Source: Arthrobacter ipis | Lineage (GTDB): Bacteria; Actinomycetota; Actinomycetes; Actinomycetales; Micrococcaceae | DNA length: 64,000 nucleotides | Direction: 5' to 3' | NCBI RefSeq assembly: GCF_014694315.1 | Contig: NZ_JAAOXD010000001.1 | Span: 355,697 to 419,696, forward strand | Shown: positions 1-8,364 of the stretch, in pieces | Numbering within the stretch: position 1 is the stretch's first letter | Layout of the letters: every line of letters starts with the position of its first letter | Notes under the pieces: generated by a model | What the model was told of the DNA's origin: nothing | Database searches by the model: none | The model's input: only the letters and a program-made list of their open reading frames with translations | Made by a program: the position numbers and the translations under genes

Positions 1-42
1 CGCTAAAGCCACACAGCTAGAGCGCTCAGCGTAGAGCACGTA

Positions 43-104
43 GCGCGAACGTACACCTGCGGCCCCTCCCGACAACGGGTGGGGCCGCAGGTGTACGTTC
101 GCGC
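43..104. repeat. 24-bp perfect inverted repeat with a degenerate third copy
   Basis: The arms at 43-66 and 81-104 are exact reverse complements over 24 bp, each starting or ending with the core GCGAACGTACACCTGC, around a 14-nt loop that can itself pair CCC with GGG. A third, imperfect copy in the same orientation as the right arm lies at 112-135. No coding sequence overlaps it. The length and exactness exceed a normal terminator and there is no T-run. It could be a REP-like element, a double operator, or a terminator of a gene left of the window. Confidence 0.75.
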
Positions 105-154
105 TTGGATTGGGGCCTCGAGTGTACGTTGGCACTCAGAGGAGGAATGCAACA

Positions 155-189
155 GGAGAGCCGGGCAACCGTGGGCTGCCCGGCTCTCC
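155..189 (-). terminator. Hairpin terminator downstream of the hydroxyacid dehydrogenase
   Basis: Arms GGAGAGCCGGGCA (155-167) and TGCCCGGCTCTCC (177-189) pair over 13 bp with a 9-nt loop, just past the stop of the leftward dehydrogenase gene at 237. It has no strong U-tract, as is common in high-GC actinobacteria. Confidence 0.65.
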
Positions 190-236
190 GGTGTCTGCCG
201 CTGCAGGAGTGTCCTGCGGCGCTTTCGCGGAACCGC

Positions 237-1301
237 TTAGTAGAAGTGGACCATATCCACGAGGTGGGGGAGTTCGCCGCCGTCGAGGAACGTCCTGAGG
301 TTGCTGCAGAAGCGCTCGGCGATCAGCCGATTCTCGGCAGCGCTCAGGGCCGAGGTGTGCGGCGAGACCATGACGCGCGGGTGGTTCCACAGCGGGCTGT
401 CCTGCGGCAGAGGCTCGACGGCGAACACGTCCAGGCAAGCGTAGGCCACCTGACCGTTCTCCAGCGCCTCGAGCAGCGCGTCCTCGTCCACCACCGTTCC
501 GCGGCCCACATTCACGAACACCGTGCCGGGCTTCATGGCCGCGAAGACCTCGCGGTTGAAAAGCCTGTCCGTGTACGGCGTGCCCGGGAGGGTGTTCACC
601 ACGGCGTCGGCAGAGGCGAGCAGCCCGGCCAGTCCGTTGTTGTCCGCCACTTCCTCGATGCCGTCGATCGGCTCGACGGAACGCTTGGTGCCGCTGACCT
701 TCATGCCGAGTGCGCGGGCGATGCGGGCGGTTTCCAGCCCGATCTCCCCGAGACCCGTGACCACCAGCGAGGAGCCGTTGACCAGCTTGGTGGGTATCCG
801 CAGCTCCGGCCACACCTTGGCGGCCTGGTCCTGGGCGAGCTCCGCGGTCCGCTTGAAGCCATTGAGGATGCCCAGCGCCGCAAATTCGGCGAGGGGCAGG
901 GCGTGCACGCCTGCGGACGTGGTGACCTTGAACTTGTTCAGGGTTTCGGCGTCGAGGCCGGATGCTTTGACCGCTCCGCCGGCACCTGCCGCCATGGCGT
1001 GGATCCACTGCAGGCGCGGGTTTTCCTTGGCGATCCGCGCCAGGCCGGCGGGGCTTTCGTTCGGGAAGCCGTACAGCACGTCGGCCTTGCCCAGGATTTC
1101 CCAGTAGCGCTCCTCCTGCTCAGGCGTGCGCCTGAAGTCTGGGTCGCCGGCGTGGTCTGCGGGAAACCGTTCGGGCGGCAGCAGGTCGGGCTCATAAAGG
1201 ACGGTCACGGAGGGATCTACGGCGCGGATGCGTTCCACGAACTCGGCTTCGAGCGGGACGGCGATCGCGACGGTGGTTTCAGTCGTCATGCTGTTCATCA
1301 T
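237..1301 (-). CDS. D-isomer-specific 2-hydroxyacid dehydrogenase family protein
   Basis: The predicted 354-residue cytosolic NAD(P)-dependent oxidoreductase belongs to the phosphoglycerate/glyoxylate reductase superfamily, which interconverts 2-keto acids and D-2-hydroxy acids. The Rossmann motif GLGEIGLETARIA sits near residue 183. The family signatures are present further on: FVNVGRGTVVDEDALLEAL with the catalytic Arg region, and a late SPHTSALS segment carrying the catalytic His. Three ATGs (residues 1, 2 and 5) are possible starts and no clear ribosome binding site decides between them. It is divergent from the 3-hydroxyisobutyrate-dehydrogenase-like gene, which suggests shared control and a sugar-acid substrate. 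The exact substrate cannot be told from sequence. Confidence 0.9.
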   Translation of the reverse strand: MMNSMTTETTVAIAVPLEAEFVERIRAVDPSVTVLYEPDLLPPERFPADHAGDPDFRRTPEQEERYWEILGKADVLYGFPNESPAGLARIAKENPRLQWIHAMAAGAGGAVKASGLDAETLNKFKVTTSAGVHALPLAEFAALGILNGFKRTAELAQDQAAKVWPELRIPTKLVNGSSLVVTGLGEIGLETARIARALGMKVSGTKRSVEPIDGIEEVADNNGLAGLLASADAVVNTLPGTPYTDRLFNREVFAAMKPGTVFVNVGRGTVVDEDALLEALENGQVAYACLDVFAVEPLPQDSPLWNHPRVMVSPHTSALSAAENRLIAERFCSNLRTFLDGGELPHLVDMVHFY

Positions 1302-1330
1302 ACTGAATGGCGGCTAGAATACTGAACAGC
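1290..1330. promoter_or_regulatory. Divergent promoter region with palindrome and direct repeats
   Basis: GCTGTTCA (1290-1297) and TGAACAGC (1323-1330) form an 8-bp inverted repeat, and ATACTGAA occurs twice in direct orientation (1300-1307 and 1319-1326). TAGAAT at 1314-1319 resembles a rightward -10 box. The site lies between two divergent oxidoreductase genes and overlaps the leftward start codons, so it is a plausible operator. The FadR-type regulator at 4,289-5,029 is one candidate to bind it, by inference only. Confidence 0.45.
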
Positions 1331-1395
1331 TTTGCAAGAATTAAAGAGTCATGGATGCGCCACATTGGCCACAACGAAGTGAGGTTCCGCTGCAG

Positions 1396-2325
1396 ATGAA
1401 TATACCGAGAGCAGGCTTCGTGGGCCTGGGCCTGATGGGGGCGCCGATGGCGGCGAACCTGGTACGGAAGGGCTGGGCGGTTACGGCGTGGAACCGCTCG
1501 CCTGGCGCCCTGGAGTATTTCCGCCAGCTCGGCGGAGTCGGTGCAGACAGCGTAGGCCAGCTCAGGGACGAGCCGGTGATCGTCTTCATGCTGCCTGACC
1601 TTGCCTACATCGAGGACGCGGCAACCGGACTCCTCGAGAGCTGGAAGTCAGCGCCGCCGGCGGCCGGCACAGCCGTGGTGGTCATGAGCAGCGTTTCCCC
1701 CGCCGCGGTTAGGGCTTTCGGGCAGAGGGTCCAGGAGGCCAGTTCAGGCCACGCCGTGGTGGTGGACGCGCCGGTCAGCGGCGGGACAAAGGGTGCGATC
1801 GATGGGACGCTGGCCATCATGGCCGGCGCGGACCGCGACGCCGACTTCCGCCGGCTGCTTCCGCTTTTCGAGGCCATGGGCACCACCGTGCGGCTCCTTG
1901 GTCCGCTCGGTGCCGGATCGCTGGCTAAGGCGTGCAACCAGCTGGTGGTCGGAACGACGACGGCGGCACTCGCCGAAGCGGCCGAGCTCGCCGAACGGTC
2001 GGGCGTCGATGTCGCGGCCCTCTATGAGGTCCTGTCCGGCGGCCTCGCCGGCAGCCGCGTCCTGGACCAGGTGGGCCCGCGGATGGCCCGGAAGGACTAC
2101 ACCCCCACCGGCCCGGCAAAGTTCATGCACAAGGACCTGTCCTTCGTCGTGGAGTCGGCCGACGCCGCCGGGACGGCCGTCCCGATGGCACGGGCCGGCG
2201 TCGAACTTTATGCCGAACTGAAAAGGCAGGGCCTGGGGGACCAGGACCTGGCCGTGGTGCGGCAAACTATTTCAAATCTCAGCAGGACGGGCGCCGTGGG
2301 CGCCGCAGAAGGGACCTCTTCATGA
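1396..2325 (+). CDS. NAD(P)-dependent beta-hydroxyacid dehydrogenase (3-hydroxyisobutyrate dehydrogenase / tartronate semialdehyde reductase type)
   Basis: A protein of 309 residues is predicted from the ATG at 1396. This start puts the Rossmann motif FVGLGLMGAPMAANL at the very N-terminus, as is usual for the family; an in-frame ATG at 1351 would add 15 residues. The substrate-binding DAPVSGGTKGA segment follows mid-protein, and the catalytic Lys lies in GSLAKACNQLVV. Family members reduce semialdehydes such as tartronate semialdehyde or oxidise 3-hydroxy acids. Its stop overlaps the next start by 4 nt (ATGA), so it is translationally coupled to the gluconate 5-dehydrogenase-like gene. Confidence 0.88.
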   Translation: MNIPRAGFVGLGLMGAPMAANLVRKGWAVTAWNRSPGALEYFRQLGGVGADSVGQLRDEPVIVFMLPDLAYIEDAATGLLESWKSAPPAAGTAVVVMSSVSPAAVRAFGQRVQEASSGHAVVVDAPVSGGTKGAIDGTLAIMAGADRDADFRRLLPLFEAMGTTVRLLGPLGAGSLAKACNQLVVGTTTAALAEAAELAERSGVDVAALYEVLSGGLAGSRVLDQVGPRMARKDYTPTGPAKFMHKDLSFVVESADAAGTAVPMARAGVELYAELKRQGLGDQDLAVVRQTISNLSRTGAVGAAEGTSS

Positions 2326-3092
2326 CTTCACTTTTTGATTTGACCGGGCGGGTTGCCCTGGTGACTGGTTCGAGCCGGGGGATTGGTAATGCGTTGGCCC
2401 GGGCGTTGGCTGATGCGGGTGCGACGGTGGTGTTGAACGGTGTGAACGCTGAGCGGTTAAAGGCTGCGGAGGCGGCGATGGCGGCGGAGTACGCGCCGGG
2501 CCGGGTGCACAGTGTGGCGTTTGATGTCACGGACGACGCTGCGGCCGCGGCGGGTGTGGCGTGGGTCGAGGAGCAGGTGGGCCCGCTGGAGATTTTGGTG
2601 AACAACGCCGGGATCCAGCACCGGGTGCCGATGCTGGAGCTGGATGTGAAGGACTGGGAGCGGGTGATCTCCACGGACCTGACCAGCGCGTTCCTGGTCG
2701 GGAGGGAAGCGGCCCGGCACATGATCGGCCGCGGTCACGGGAAGATCATTAACATCTGCTCGGTGCAGACGGACCTGGCCCGGCCCACGATCGCCCCGTA
2801 TGTGGCGGCGAAGGGCGGGTTGCGGAACCTGACCCGGGCGATGACCGCGGAGTGGGCTGGTGCGGGGCTGCAGATCAACGGGATCGCGCCGGGGTATATC
2901 CATACCGAGATGACGCAGAACCTGGTGGACGATGAGCAGTTCAACGCCTGGATCCTGGGACGGACCCCGGCGGCGCGGTGGGGCACGGTGCAGGATCTGG
3001 CCGGCCCGGCGGTGTGGCTGGCCTCGTCCGGGTCTGATTTCGTGAACGGGCAGACGATCTTTATCGACGGCGGAATGACGGTGGTGGTCTGA
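2322..3092 (+). CDS. SDR family oxidoreductase, gluconate 5-dehydrogenase-like
   Basis: This is a classical short-chain dehydrogenase of 256 residues. It has the cofactor motif TGSSRGIG near residue 15, NNAG near residue 91 and the catalytic YVAAK around residue 161. Closest in pattern are IdnO-type enzymes that reduce 5-ketogluconate to gluconate. It overlaps the gene before by 4 nt and the next by 1 nt, so it is the middle of a three-gene operon. Codons here and in the first part of the next gene end in G unusually often (GCG, GTG, GGG), whereas the flanking genes favour C endings. That could be a sign of separate acquisition. Substrate assignment is inferred from neighbours. Confidence 0.85.
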   Translation: MTSLFDLTGRVALVTGSSRGIGNALARALADAGATVVLNGVNAERLKAAEAAMAAEYAPGRVHSVAFDVTDDAAAAAGVAWVEEQVGPLEILVNNAGIQHRVPMLELDVKDWERVISTDLTSAFLVGREAARHMIGRGHGKIINICSVQTDLARPTIAPYVAAKGGLRNLTRAMTAEWAGAGLQINGIAPGYIHTEMTQNLVDDEQFNAWILGRTPAARWGTVQDLAGPAVWLASSGSDFVNGQTIFIDGGMTVVV

Positions 3093-4219
3093 TGACACAC
3101 ACAACAGAATCTTCAACAGCAGCAGGCACCTCAGCAGCAGCAACGGCAGCAGCAACGGCGGAAACCGAACTTCCGGTTTCGGGTCCGGCGGTGGTCGCGC
3201 ACGCGAAGGGGGATCTGCGGATCGAGGATGTCCCGCTGAAGGCCCCGGCCCCGGACGAGGCGGTCGTGGAGGTGCTGTATGGCGGGATTTGCGGGTCGGA
3301 CCTGCATTACTGGCTGCACGGCGCGGCGGGCGAGTCGATCCTGAAGGCGCCCCTGGTGCTGGGCCACGAGATTTCCGGCCGGGTCGTGAGGGCCGCGGCG
3401 GACGGGACCGGGCCGGGAGCGGGGACTCCGGTGGCGGTGCACCCGGCCACCCCGGGACCCGGCACGGGCCCGGACGCGCCGCGGTACCCGGCGGACCGGC
3501 CGAACCTCTCGCCGGGGTGCACATACCTGGGCTCCGCGGCGCGGTTCCCGCACAGGGACGGGGCGTTCAGCCGGTACGTGAACCTGCCGGTGAGGATGCT
3601 CCGGGCCCTGCCCGAAACCCTGGACCTGCGCACCGCGGCCCTGATCGAGCCGGCGTCCGTGGCCTGGCACGCGGTCGCCCGGGCCGGGGACGTGGCCGGC
3701 AAAACCGCGCTCGTGATCGGGTCCGGCCCGATCGGGGCTTTGGTGGTCGCGGTCCTCAAGCGTGCCGGCGCTGCCCGGATCGTCGCGGTGGACATGCACG
3801 CCAAACCGTTGGAGATCGCCACGGCGGTGGGCGCGGACCAGGTCCTCAACGCTACCGACGGTGAGGCGATCGCCAGGGTCCAGGCCGACGTCGTGATTGA
3901 ATCCTCCGGGAGCCACCACGGCCTGGCCTCCGCGATCCAGGGCGCGGCCCGGGGCGGGACCGTGGTTATGGTCGGGCTGCTGCCCACCGGCCCGCAGCCG
4001 GTCCTGATCTCCCTGGCCATCACCCGCGAACTGGACCTCAAAGGCTCGTTCCGGTTCAACGACGAAATCGACGAGGTCATCACCGCCCTTGCCGACGGCA
4101 CCCTCACCATCGACCCCGTCATCACCCACGACTACCCCGTCACCGACGCCCTCGAAGCCTTCGACATCGCACGCAACTCCGCCCAATCCGGCAAAGTCCT
4201 CCTCAACTTCGCCGGCTAA
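3092..4219 (+). CDS. Zinc-dependent alcohol dehydrogenase, L-idonate 5-dehydrogenase-like
   Basis: The product is a 375-residue MDR-family dehydrogenase. The catalytic zinc motif GGICGSDLHYWLHG is near residue 68, with GHEISGRV following, and the nucleotide-binding GSGPIGALVVAVLK near residue 210. Similarity is best to IdnD-type L-idonate 5-dehydrogenases, which oxidise L-idonate to 5-ketogluconate, so with the preceding SDR it would complete an idonate-to-gluconate route. The first 35 residues are an unusual Ala/Thr/Ser-rich stretch encoded by CAGCAGCAACGG-type repeats. The structured domain begins at about residue 37. A gluconate kinase and transporter are not found nearby. Confidence 0.85.
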   Translation: MTHTTESSTAAGTSAAATAAATAETELPVSGPAVVAHAKGDLRIEDVPLKAPAPDEAVVEVLYGGICGSDLHYWLHGAAGESILKAPLVLGHEISGRVVRAAADGTGPGAGTPVAVHPATPGPGTGPDAPRYPADRPNLSPGCTYLGSAARFPHRDGAFSRYVNLPVRMLRALPETLDLRTAALIEPASVAWHAVARAGDVAGKTALVIGSGPIGALVVAVLKRAGAARIVAVDMHAKPLEIATAVGADQVLNATDGEAIARVQADVVIESSGSHHGLASAIQGAARGGTVVMVGLLPTGPQPVLISLAITRELDLKGSFRFNDEIDEVITALADGTLTIDPVITHDYPVTDALEAFDIARNSAQSGKVLLNFAG

Positions 4220-4231
4220 ACAAAGCACAGC

Positions 4232-4267
4232 TACATCCGGGCCAGCGCGTACATCCGGGCCAGCGCG
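4232..4267. repeat. Two tandem 18-bp direct repeats
   Basis: TACATCCGGGCCAGCGCG occurs twice back to back (4232-4249 and 4250-4267), followed by a partial GGCCAGTGCCAGCC. It fills the short gap between the convergent idonate dehydrogenase gene and the FadR-type regulator. It is possibly a slippage product. No function is evident. Confidence 0.85.
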
Positions 4268-4288
4268 GCCAGTGCCAGCCAAGAGGGG

Positions 4289-5029
4289 CTAGGCGGACTG
4301 CGTCCGCCGCTGCAGTGGAACGAAAACCCTCGGCTGCTCCACCCAGACGGGCTCCATTTCCGAGATGGTGCGGCGCATGATCCTGCTCGACGCCTCGCGG
4401 GCCTCCGCTGCGTTGCCCCCAAAGATGGCTTCGGCCACATCGAGGTGCCACTGTAGCGTGAGGTCCCGGGGCCGGTCGGGCATGAGGCCGTGCACAGTGC
4501 GGCCGGTCAGGGTTTCGGCCACCTGGCCTACGAGGTTGGCAAACATCTCGTTGCCGGAGCCGCTGAGCAGCAGGGAGTGGAACTGGATGTCCAGTTCGAG
4601 GAAGCGCGGCACGTCGCCGGCCTGGCCGGCGTCGCGCATGGCCAGTGCCACGTCGAGCAGTTCCTGCCGCAGCTCCTGCGGTGCGTTGGCCGCAGCGAGT
4701 TCGGCAGCCACGGGCTCGACGGCGGAGCGGAGTTCCGCGAGGGACCGCAGCTGGGCCCCGCGCCCTTCCCCGGCCAGCCGCCAGCGGATCACGAGGGGAT
4801 CGAACGGATTCCAGCGGTGCGCCGGCAAGACCTTGATGCCCACCCGCTTGGTGGTCTCCACCAGGCCAAGCGACTGCAGCACGCGGACAGCTTCCCGGAT
4901 CACGGACCGGGACACCTGCAGTTCGTCCTCCAACTGCTCCGCCAGCATCACGTGCCCTGGCGGAAGGCTGCCGTCGACAATTCTGGTACCCAGGTGCTCG
5001 ACGGCACGGTGGTGGAGGCTGGTTGACAT
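4289..5029 (-). CDS. GntR-family transcriptional regulator, FadR subfamily
   Basis: The predicted DNA-binding repressor has 246 residues from the ATG at 5029; in-frame ATGs at 5044 and 5104 are alternatives. The N-terminal winged HTH covers about residues 5-70 (MLAEQLEDELQVSRSVIREA, then the wing). An all-helical FCD ligand domain follows, with metal-ligand-type residues in LELDIQFHSLLL and WHLDVAEAI. FadR/FCD regulators usually sense sugar acids or related carboxylates. Convergent with the idonate operon and divergent from gnd, it is the obvious candidate regulator of the cluster. Confidence 0.88.
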   Translation of the reverse strand: MSTSLHHRAVEHLGTRIVDGSLPPGHVMLAEQLEDELQVSRSVIREAVRVLQSLGLVETTKRVGIKVLPAHRWNPFDPLVIRWRLAGEGRGAQLRSLAELRSAVEPVAAELAAANAPQELRQELLDVALAMRDAGQAGDVPRFLELDIQFHSLLLSGSGNEMFANLVGQVAETLTGRTVHGLMPDRPRDLTLQWHLDVAEAIFGGNAAEAREASSRIMRRTISEMEPVWVEQPRVFVPLQRRTQSA

Positions 5030-5276
5030 AGTGGTAAGCATAATCGGGCCGGGAGGCTTTGTTCCCCGCAGCCGGGAAGAGTCTGGACGCTGTCGGAGGG
5101 GCACGTCATAGACTCTTTATGGCGCGGCTGGCGTCCAAGGAGTGGTCACCCGCTTTCGCACTCGCCCTCGAATATATATGCTTTATTCACAGCCCAGTTT
5201 TCTAAAGCGTGTTCCGCGGCACCCGCGGGACGCAATGCAATGCACACATGTTGCACCCACTGAATTGGAGTTTTTG

Positions 5277-6713
5277 ATGTCAGCACACATCGGTGTCACC
5301 GGCCTCGCGGTGATGGGCGCCAACCTCGCCCGCAACCTGGCCCGCAACGGCTTCACCGTTGCCCTGCACAACCGCTCGGTTGAGAAGACCGACGCCCTCC
5401 TCGAAAAGCACGGCACGGACGGCGACTTCGTGCGCACTGAAACGCTGCAGGAGCTGGTGGACTCCCTGGAGAAGCCGCGCCGCGTGCTCATCATGGTCAA
5501 GGCCGGCAAGCCGGTTGACGCCGTCATCGACCAGCTCGTTCCGCTGCTGGAACCGGGCGACATCGTGATCGATGCCGGCAACTCGCACTACGAGGACACC
5601 CGCCGCCGCGAATCCGCGCTGGCCGAGAAGGACCTGCACTTCGTGGGCGTAGGCGTCTCCGGCGGTGAGGAAGGCGCCCTCAACGGCCCGTCCATCATGC
5701 CCGGCGGCTCCAAGGAGTCCTACGACGCACTCGGCCCGCTGCTGGAAAAGATCTCCGCCAAGGTTGACGGCCAGCCGTGCTGCGCCTGGATCGGCACCGA
5801 CGGTGCCGGCCACTTCGTCAAGATGGTGCACAACGGCATCGAATACGCTGACATGCAGGTCATCGGCGAAGCGTTCGACCTCCTGCGCTCCGGCGCCGGT
5901 ATCGAGCCCGCCGAGCAGTCCAAGATCTTCGCCGACTGGAACAAGGGCGAGCTCGCCTCCTTCCTGATCGAGATCTCGGCCGAGGTTCTCGGCCACGTGG
6001 ACGCCAAGACCGGAAAGCCGTTCGTCGACGTCGTCGTGGACGCCGCCGGACAGAAGGGCACCGGCCGCTGGACGGTCATCTCCGCGCTGGAACTGGGCTC
6101 ACCGGTTTCAGGCATCGCCGAGTCTGTTTTCGCCCGCGCCCTGTCCTCGCAGGCGGAGCAGCGCAAACTCGGCCAGGAGCTGCTGGCGGGCGAGGAAATC
6201 GCCGTCGAGATCCCCGAGAACTTCGTCGAGGACGTCCGCCAGGCGCTGTACGCCTCCAAGCTGGTCTCCTACGCCCAGGGCCTGGACATGCTGACTTCCT
6301 CCGCCAAGGAATACGGCTGGGACCTCAAGCTGGACGAGATCGCCTCGCTGTGGCGCGGCGGCTGCATCATCCGTGCAGAGCTGCTCAAGGAAATCACCAA
6401 GGCCTACGCCGCGGAGCAGAAGCCGGCCAACCTGCTGTTCGCCCCGGCCTTCACCAAGGCCATCGCCGAAGCACTCCCGGCCTGGCGCCGTGTGGTGGCC
6501 ACCGCCGTGCAGCTCGGCATTCCGGTTCCGGTGTTCTCCTCCTCGCTGGCCTACTACGACGGCTTGCGCCGTAAGCGCCTAGCCGCCGCGGTCATCCAGG
6601 GCCAGCGCGACCTCTTCGGTGCGCACACCTACGGCCGCGTCGACGCCGAGGGCACGTTCCACACGCTGTGGGGCGAGGACAAGTCCGAGGTCGAGGCAGT
6701 GGACACCCACTAG
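5277..6713 (+). CDS. gnd: 6-phosphogluconate dehydrogenase, decarboxylating
   Basis: This cytosolic enzyme of 478 residues converts 6-phosphogluconate to ribulose 5-phosphate, CO2 and NAD(P)H in the oxidative pentose phosphate pathway. The ATG at 5277 is chosen because GGAG lies 8 nt upstream and the Rossmann motif GVTGLAVMGANLARN then sits at the N-terminus. The substrate-binding VGVSGGEEGALNGPSIMPGG and the catalytic Lys/Asn stretch GHFVKMVHNGIEYADMQ are intact, as is the C-terminal helical domain. The length is normal for the short, homodimeric type. It stands next to the idonate/gluconate genes, which would feed it once gluconate is phosphorylated. Confidence 0.97.
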   Translation: MSAHIGVTGLAVMGANLARNLARNGFTVALHNRSVEKTDALLEKHGTDGDFVRTETLQELVDSLEKPRRVLIMVKAGKPVDAVIDQLVPLLEPGDIVIDAGNSHYEDTRRRESALAEKDLHFVGVGVSGGEEGALNGPSIMPGGSKESYDALGPLLEKISAKVDGQPCCAWIGTDGAGHFVKMVHNGIEYADMQVIGEAFDLLRSGAGIEPAEQSKIFADWNKGELASFLIEISAEVLGHVDAKTGKPFVDVVVDAAGQKGTGRWTVISALELGSPVSGIAESVFARALSSQAEQRKLGQELLAGEEIAVEIPENFVEDVRQALYASKLVSYAQGLDMLTSSAKEYGWDLKLDEIASLWRGGCIIRAELLKEITKAYAAEQKPANLLFAPAFTKAIAEALPAWRRVVATAVQLGIPVPVFSSSLAYYDGLRRKRLAAAVIQGQRDLFGAHTYGRVDAEGTFHTLWGEDKSEVEAVDTH

Positions 6714-6735
6714 CCACACCCGCCGCATGACGCAG

Positions 6736-6779
6736 GAACGGCCGGCCCTCCCGGATAATCTGGGAGGTGCCGGCCGTTC
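6736..6779 (+). terminator. Strong hairpin terminator after gnd
   Basis: GAACGGCCGGC followed by CCTCCC pairs with GGGAGG and GCCGGCCGTTC around a short AT-rich loop, 22 nt past the gnd stop. There is no U-tract, as usual in this GC range. Confidence 0.7.
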
Positions 6780-6852
6780 GTGCGTCCGGCTCCAGCCGTT
6801 CTTGGCGACGACGCCGATCCGCGCCTGGCCGACTTACCCCGAGGAGTGCCGA

Positions 6853-7686
6853 GTGTCCCAGCCCGTAGCGATTGTCACCGGAGCCTCCACCGGCATCGGC
6901 TTCGAGTCGGCAAAGCTCCTCAGCGCCAAGGGATTCACCGTCTACGCCGGAGCCCGGCGGGTGGACAGGATGGAACCGCTCAAGGCGCAGGGAATCAGGG
7001 TCCTGTCGCTGGACGTCACGGATGACGCGTCCATGCAGAGCCTGGTGGCCACGGTCACCCGGGAGCAGGGGCGGATCGATGTCCTGGTGAACAATGCCGG
7101 GTTCGGCTCCTTCGGTGCGCTGGAGGAGATGGATCTGGCGGAAGGCCGCCGGCAGTTCGACGTGAACGTCTTTGGGCTGGCGCGGATGACGCAGCTGGTC
7201 CTGCCCTCAATGAGGACTGCCGGGCGGGGCAGGATCATCAACATCTCCTCCATCGGAGGCAAGTTCTATGAGCCGCTCGGCACCTGGTACCACGCCACCA
7301 AGTTCGCCGTGGAAGGCCTCAGCGACGCGCTGCGGCTGGAACTGAAGCCGCACGGGATCAGCGTGTCCATCATCGAGCCCGCCAGCACGATCACCGAATG
7401 GGGCGGGATTGCAGCCGAGGGGCTGCTGGCCAGCTCGGGCGGCGGGCCGTACGCGGCCCAGGCCAGGGAGATGGCCGCCGTGCTCGTGTCCACGGGGCGG
7501 CCTGCGACGTCCACCCAGCCCGACGTCGTCGCCGGAGCTGTGCTGAAGGCCGCCACCGCCGCCCGTCCCCGGACCCGCTACCCGGTGGGCAGGGGCGCCG
7601 CTGCCATCACGGCACTGCGGCGGCTGCTGCCGGACCGGGTGTACGACCTGGCGGTGACGGCGGTGCTGAAACACATCGCCCGCTGA
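6853..7686 (+). CDS. SDR family NAD(P)-dependent oxidoreductase
   Basis: A GTG start at 6853 is preceded by GAGGAG at a 6-nt distance and gives 277 residues. The cofactor motif TGASTGIGFESAKLL is at residue 9, NNAGFGSFG near residue 79 and the catalytic WYHATKFAVEG near residue 145. The layout (oxidoreductase of about 275 residues, YxxxK followed by FAVEGLSDALR) resembles the classical SDR subfamily annotated as DltE/YqjQ-like or ketoreductase-like. The substrate is unknown. It is a single gene between the gnd terminator and the convergent cysE. Confidence 0.85.
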   Translation: MSQPVAIVTGASTGIGFESAKLLSAKGFTVYAGARRVDRMEPLKAQGIRVLSLDVTDDASMQSLVATVTREQGRIDVLVNNAGFGSFGALEEMDLAEGRRQFDVNVFGLARMTQLVLPSMRTAGRGRIINISSIGGKFYEPLGTWYHATKFAVEGLSDALRLELKPHGISVSIIEPASTITEWGGIAAEGLLASSGGGPYAAQAREMAAVLVSTGRPATSTQPDVVAGAVLKAATAARPRTRYPVGRGAAAITALRRLLPDRVYDLAVTAVLKHIAR

Positions 7687-7738
7687 GCCGCCCGGCGCCT
7701 AAAAGCACCAAAAGGCACAGCCGCCCCCAACCTAGGGA

Positions 7739-8323
7739 TCAGATCCGGTATTCGATGTAATACTCGGCCGGGTCCACGGCGGGCTTGGTTTCCCGCAGGG
7801 CGTCGCGGTGCCGCCAGCTCGCGGGGATGCCGGTGATGATGGACTCGGGCGGGGCGTCCTTGACCACCACGGCGTTCGCGCCCACCGCGCTGTCGTTGCC
7901 GATGGTGATCGGTCCCAGGACTTTGGCCCCGGCGCCGATGGTCACGCGGTCCCCGATGGTGGGGTGGCGCTTGACCTTCGCGAGGGAGCGGCCGCCGAGA
8001 GTGACGCCATGGTAGATCATGACGTCCTCGCCGATCTCGGCCGTTTCGCCGATGACCACACCCATGCCGTGGTCAATGAAAAAGCGCCGTCCGATCGTGG
8101 CACCCGGATGGATCTCGATGCCCGTCAGGAAGCGTGCCAGCTGCGAAATGAGCCGGGCGGGGAACCGCGTGGACGGGTCCTGCCACAGCTTGTGCGTCAG
8201 GCGGTGCGCCCAGATGGCGTGGAGCCCGGAGTACGCGAAAAAGTTCTCAAAAGAACCTCGAGCCGCCGGGTCGTGGGACCGGGCGGCGTCGAGGTCTTCC
8301 TTAAGTCTTGCGAAGAAACCCAC
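7739..8323 (-). CDS. cysE: Serine O-acetyltransferase
   Basis: This 194-residue enzyme acetylates L-serine with acetyl-CoA to O-acetylserine, the first step of cysteine synthesis. It has a short helical N-terminal region and then the left-handed beta-helix of hexapeptide repeats (about residues 70-165), including the active-site stretch [18 protein letters not shown] and HGVTLGGRS. The length matches the short EpsC/CysE form of Gram-positive bacteria. It lies 41 nt downstream of cysK in the same orientation, forming a cysK-cysE operon. Confidence 0.95.
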   Translation of the reverse strand: MGFFARLKEDLDAARSHDPAARGSFENFFAYSGLHAIWAHRLTHKLWQDPSTRFPARLISQLARFLTGIEIHPGATIGRRFFIDHGMGVVIGETAEIGEDVMIYHGVTLGGRSLAKVKRHPTIGDRVTIGAGAKVLGPITIGNDSAVGANAVVVKDAPPESIITGIPASWRHRDALRETKPAVDPAEYYIEYRI

Positions 8324-8364
8324 AAAGATCTTTCTACAGGAAACGGAAAGCGGCTGGCTAAGGT

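Noticed and set aside
2457..3524. 355-codon open frame opposite the SDR and idonate dehydrogenase genes
   Set aside because: Arg/Pro-rich antisense translation of two well-supported enzymes.
5142..5276. 45-residue N-terminal extension of 6-phosphogluconate dehydrogenase
   Set aside because: The extension is not family-like, and a good ribosome binding site precedes the ATG at 5277.
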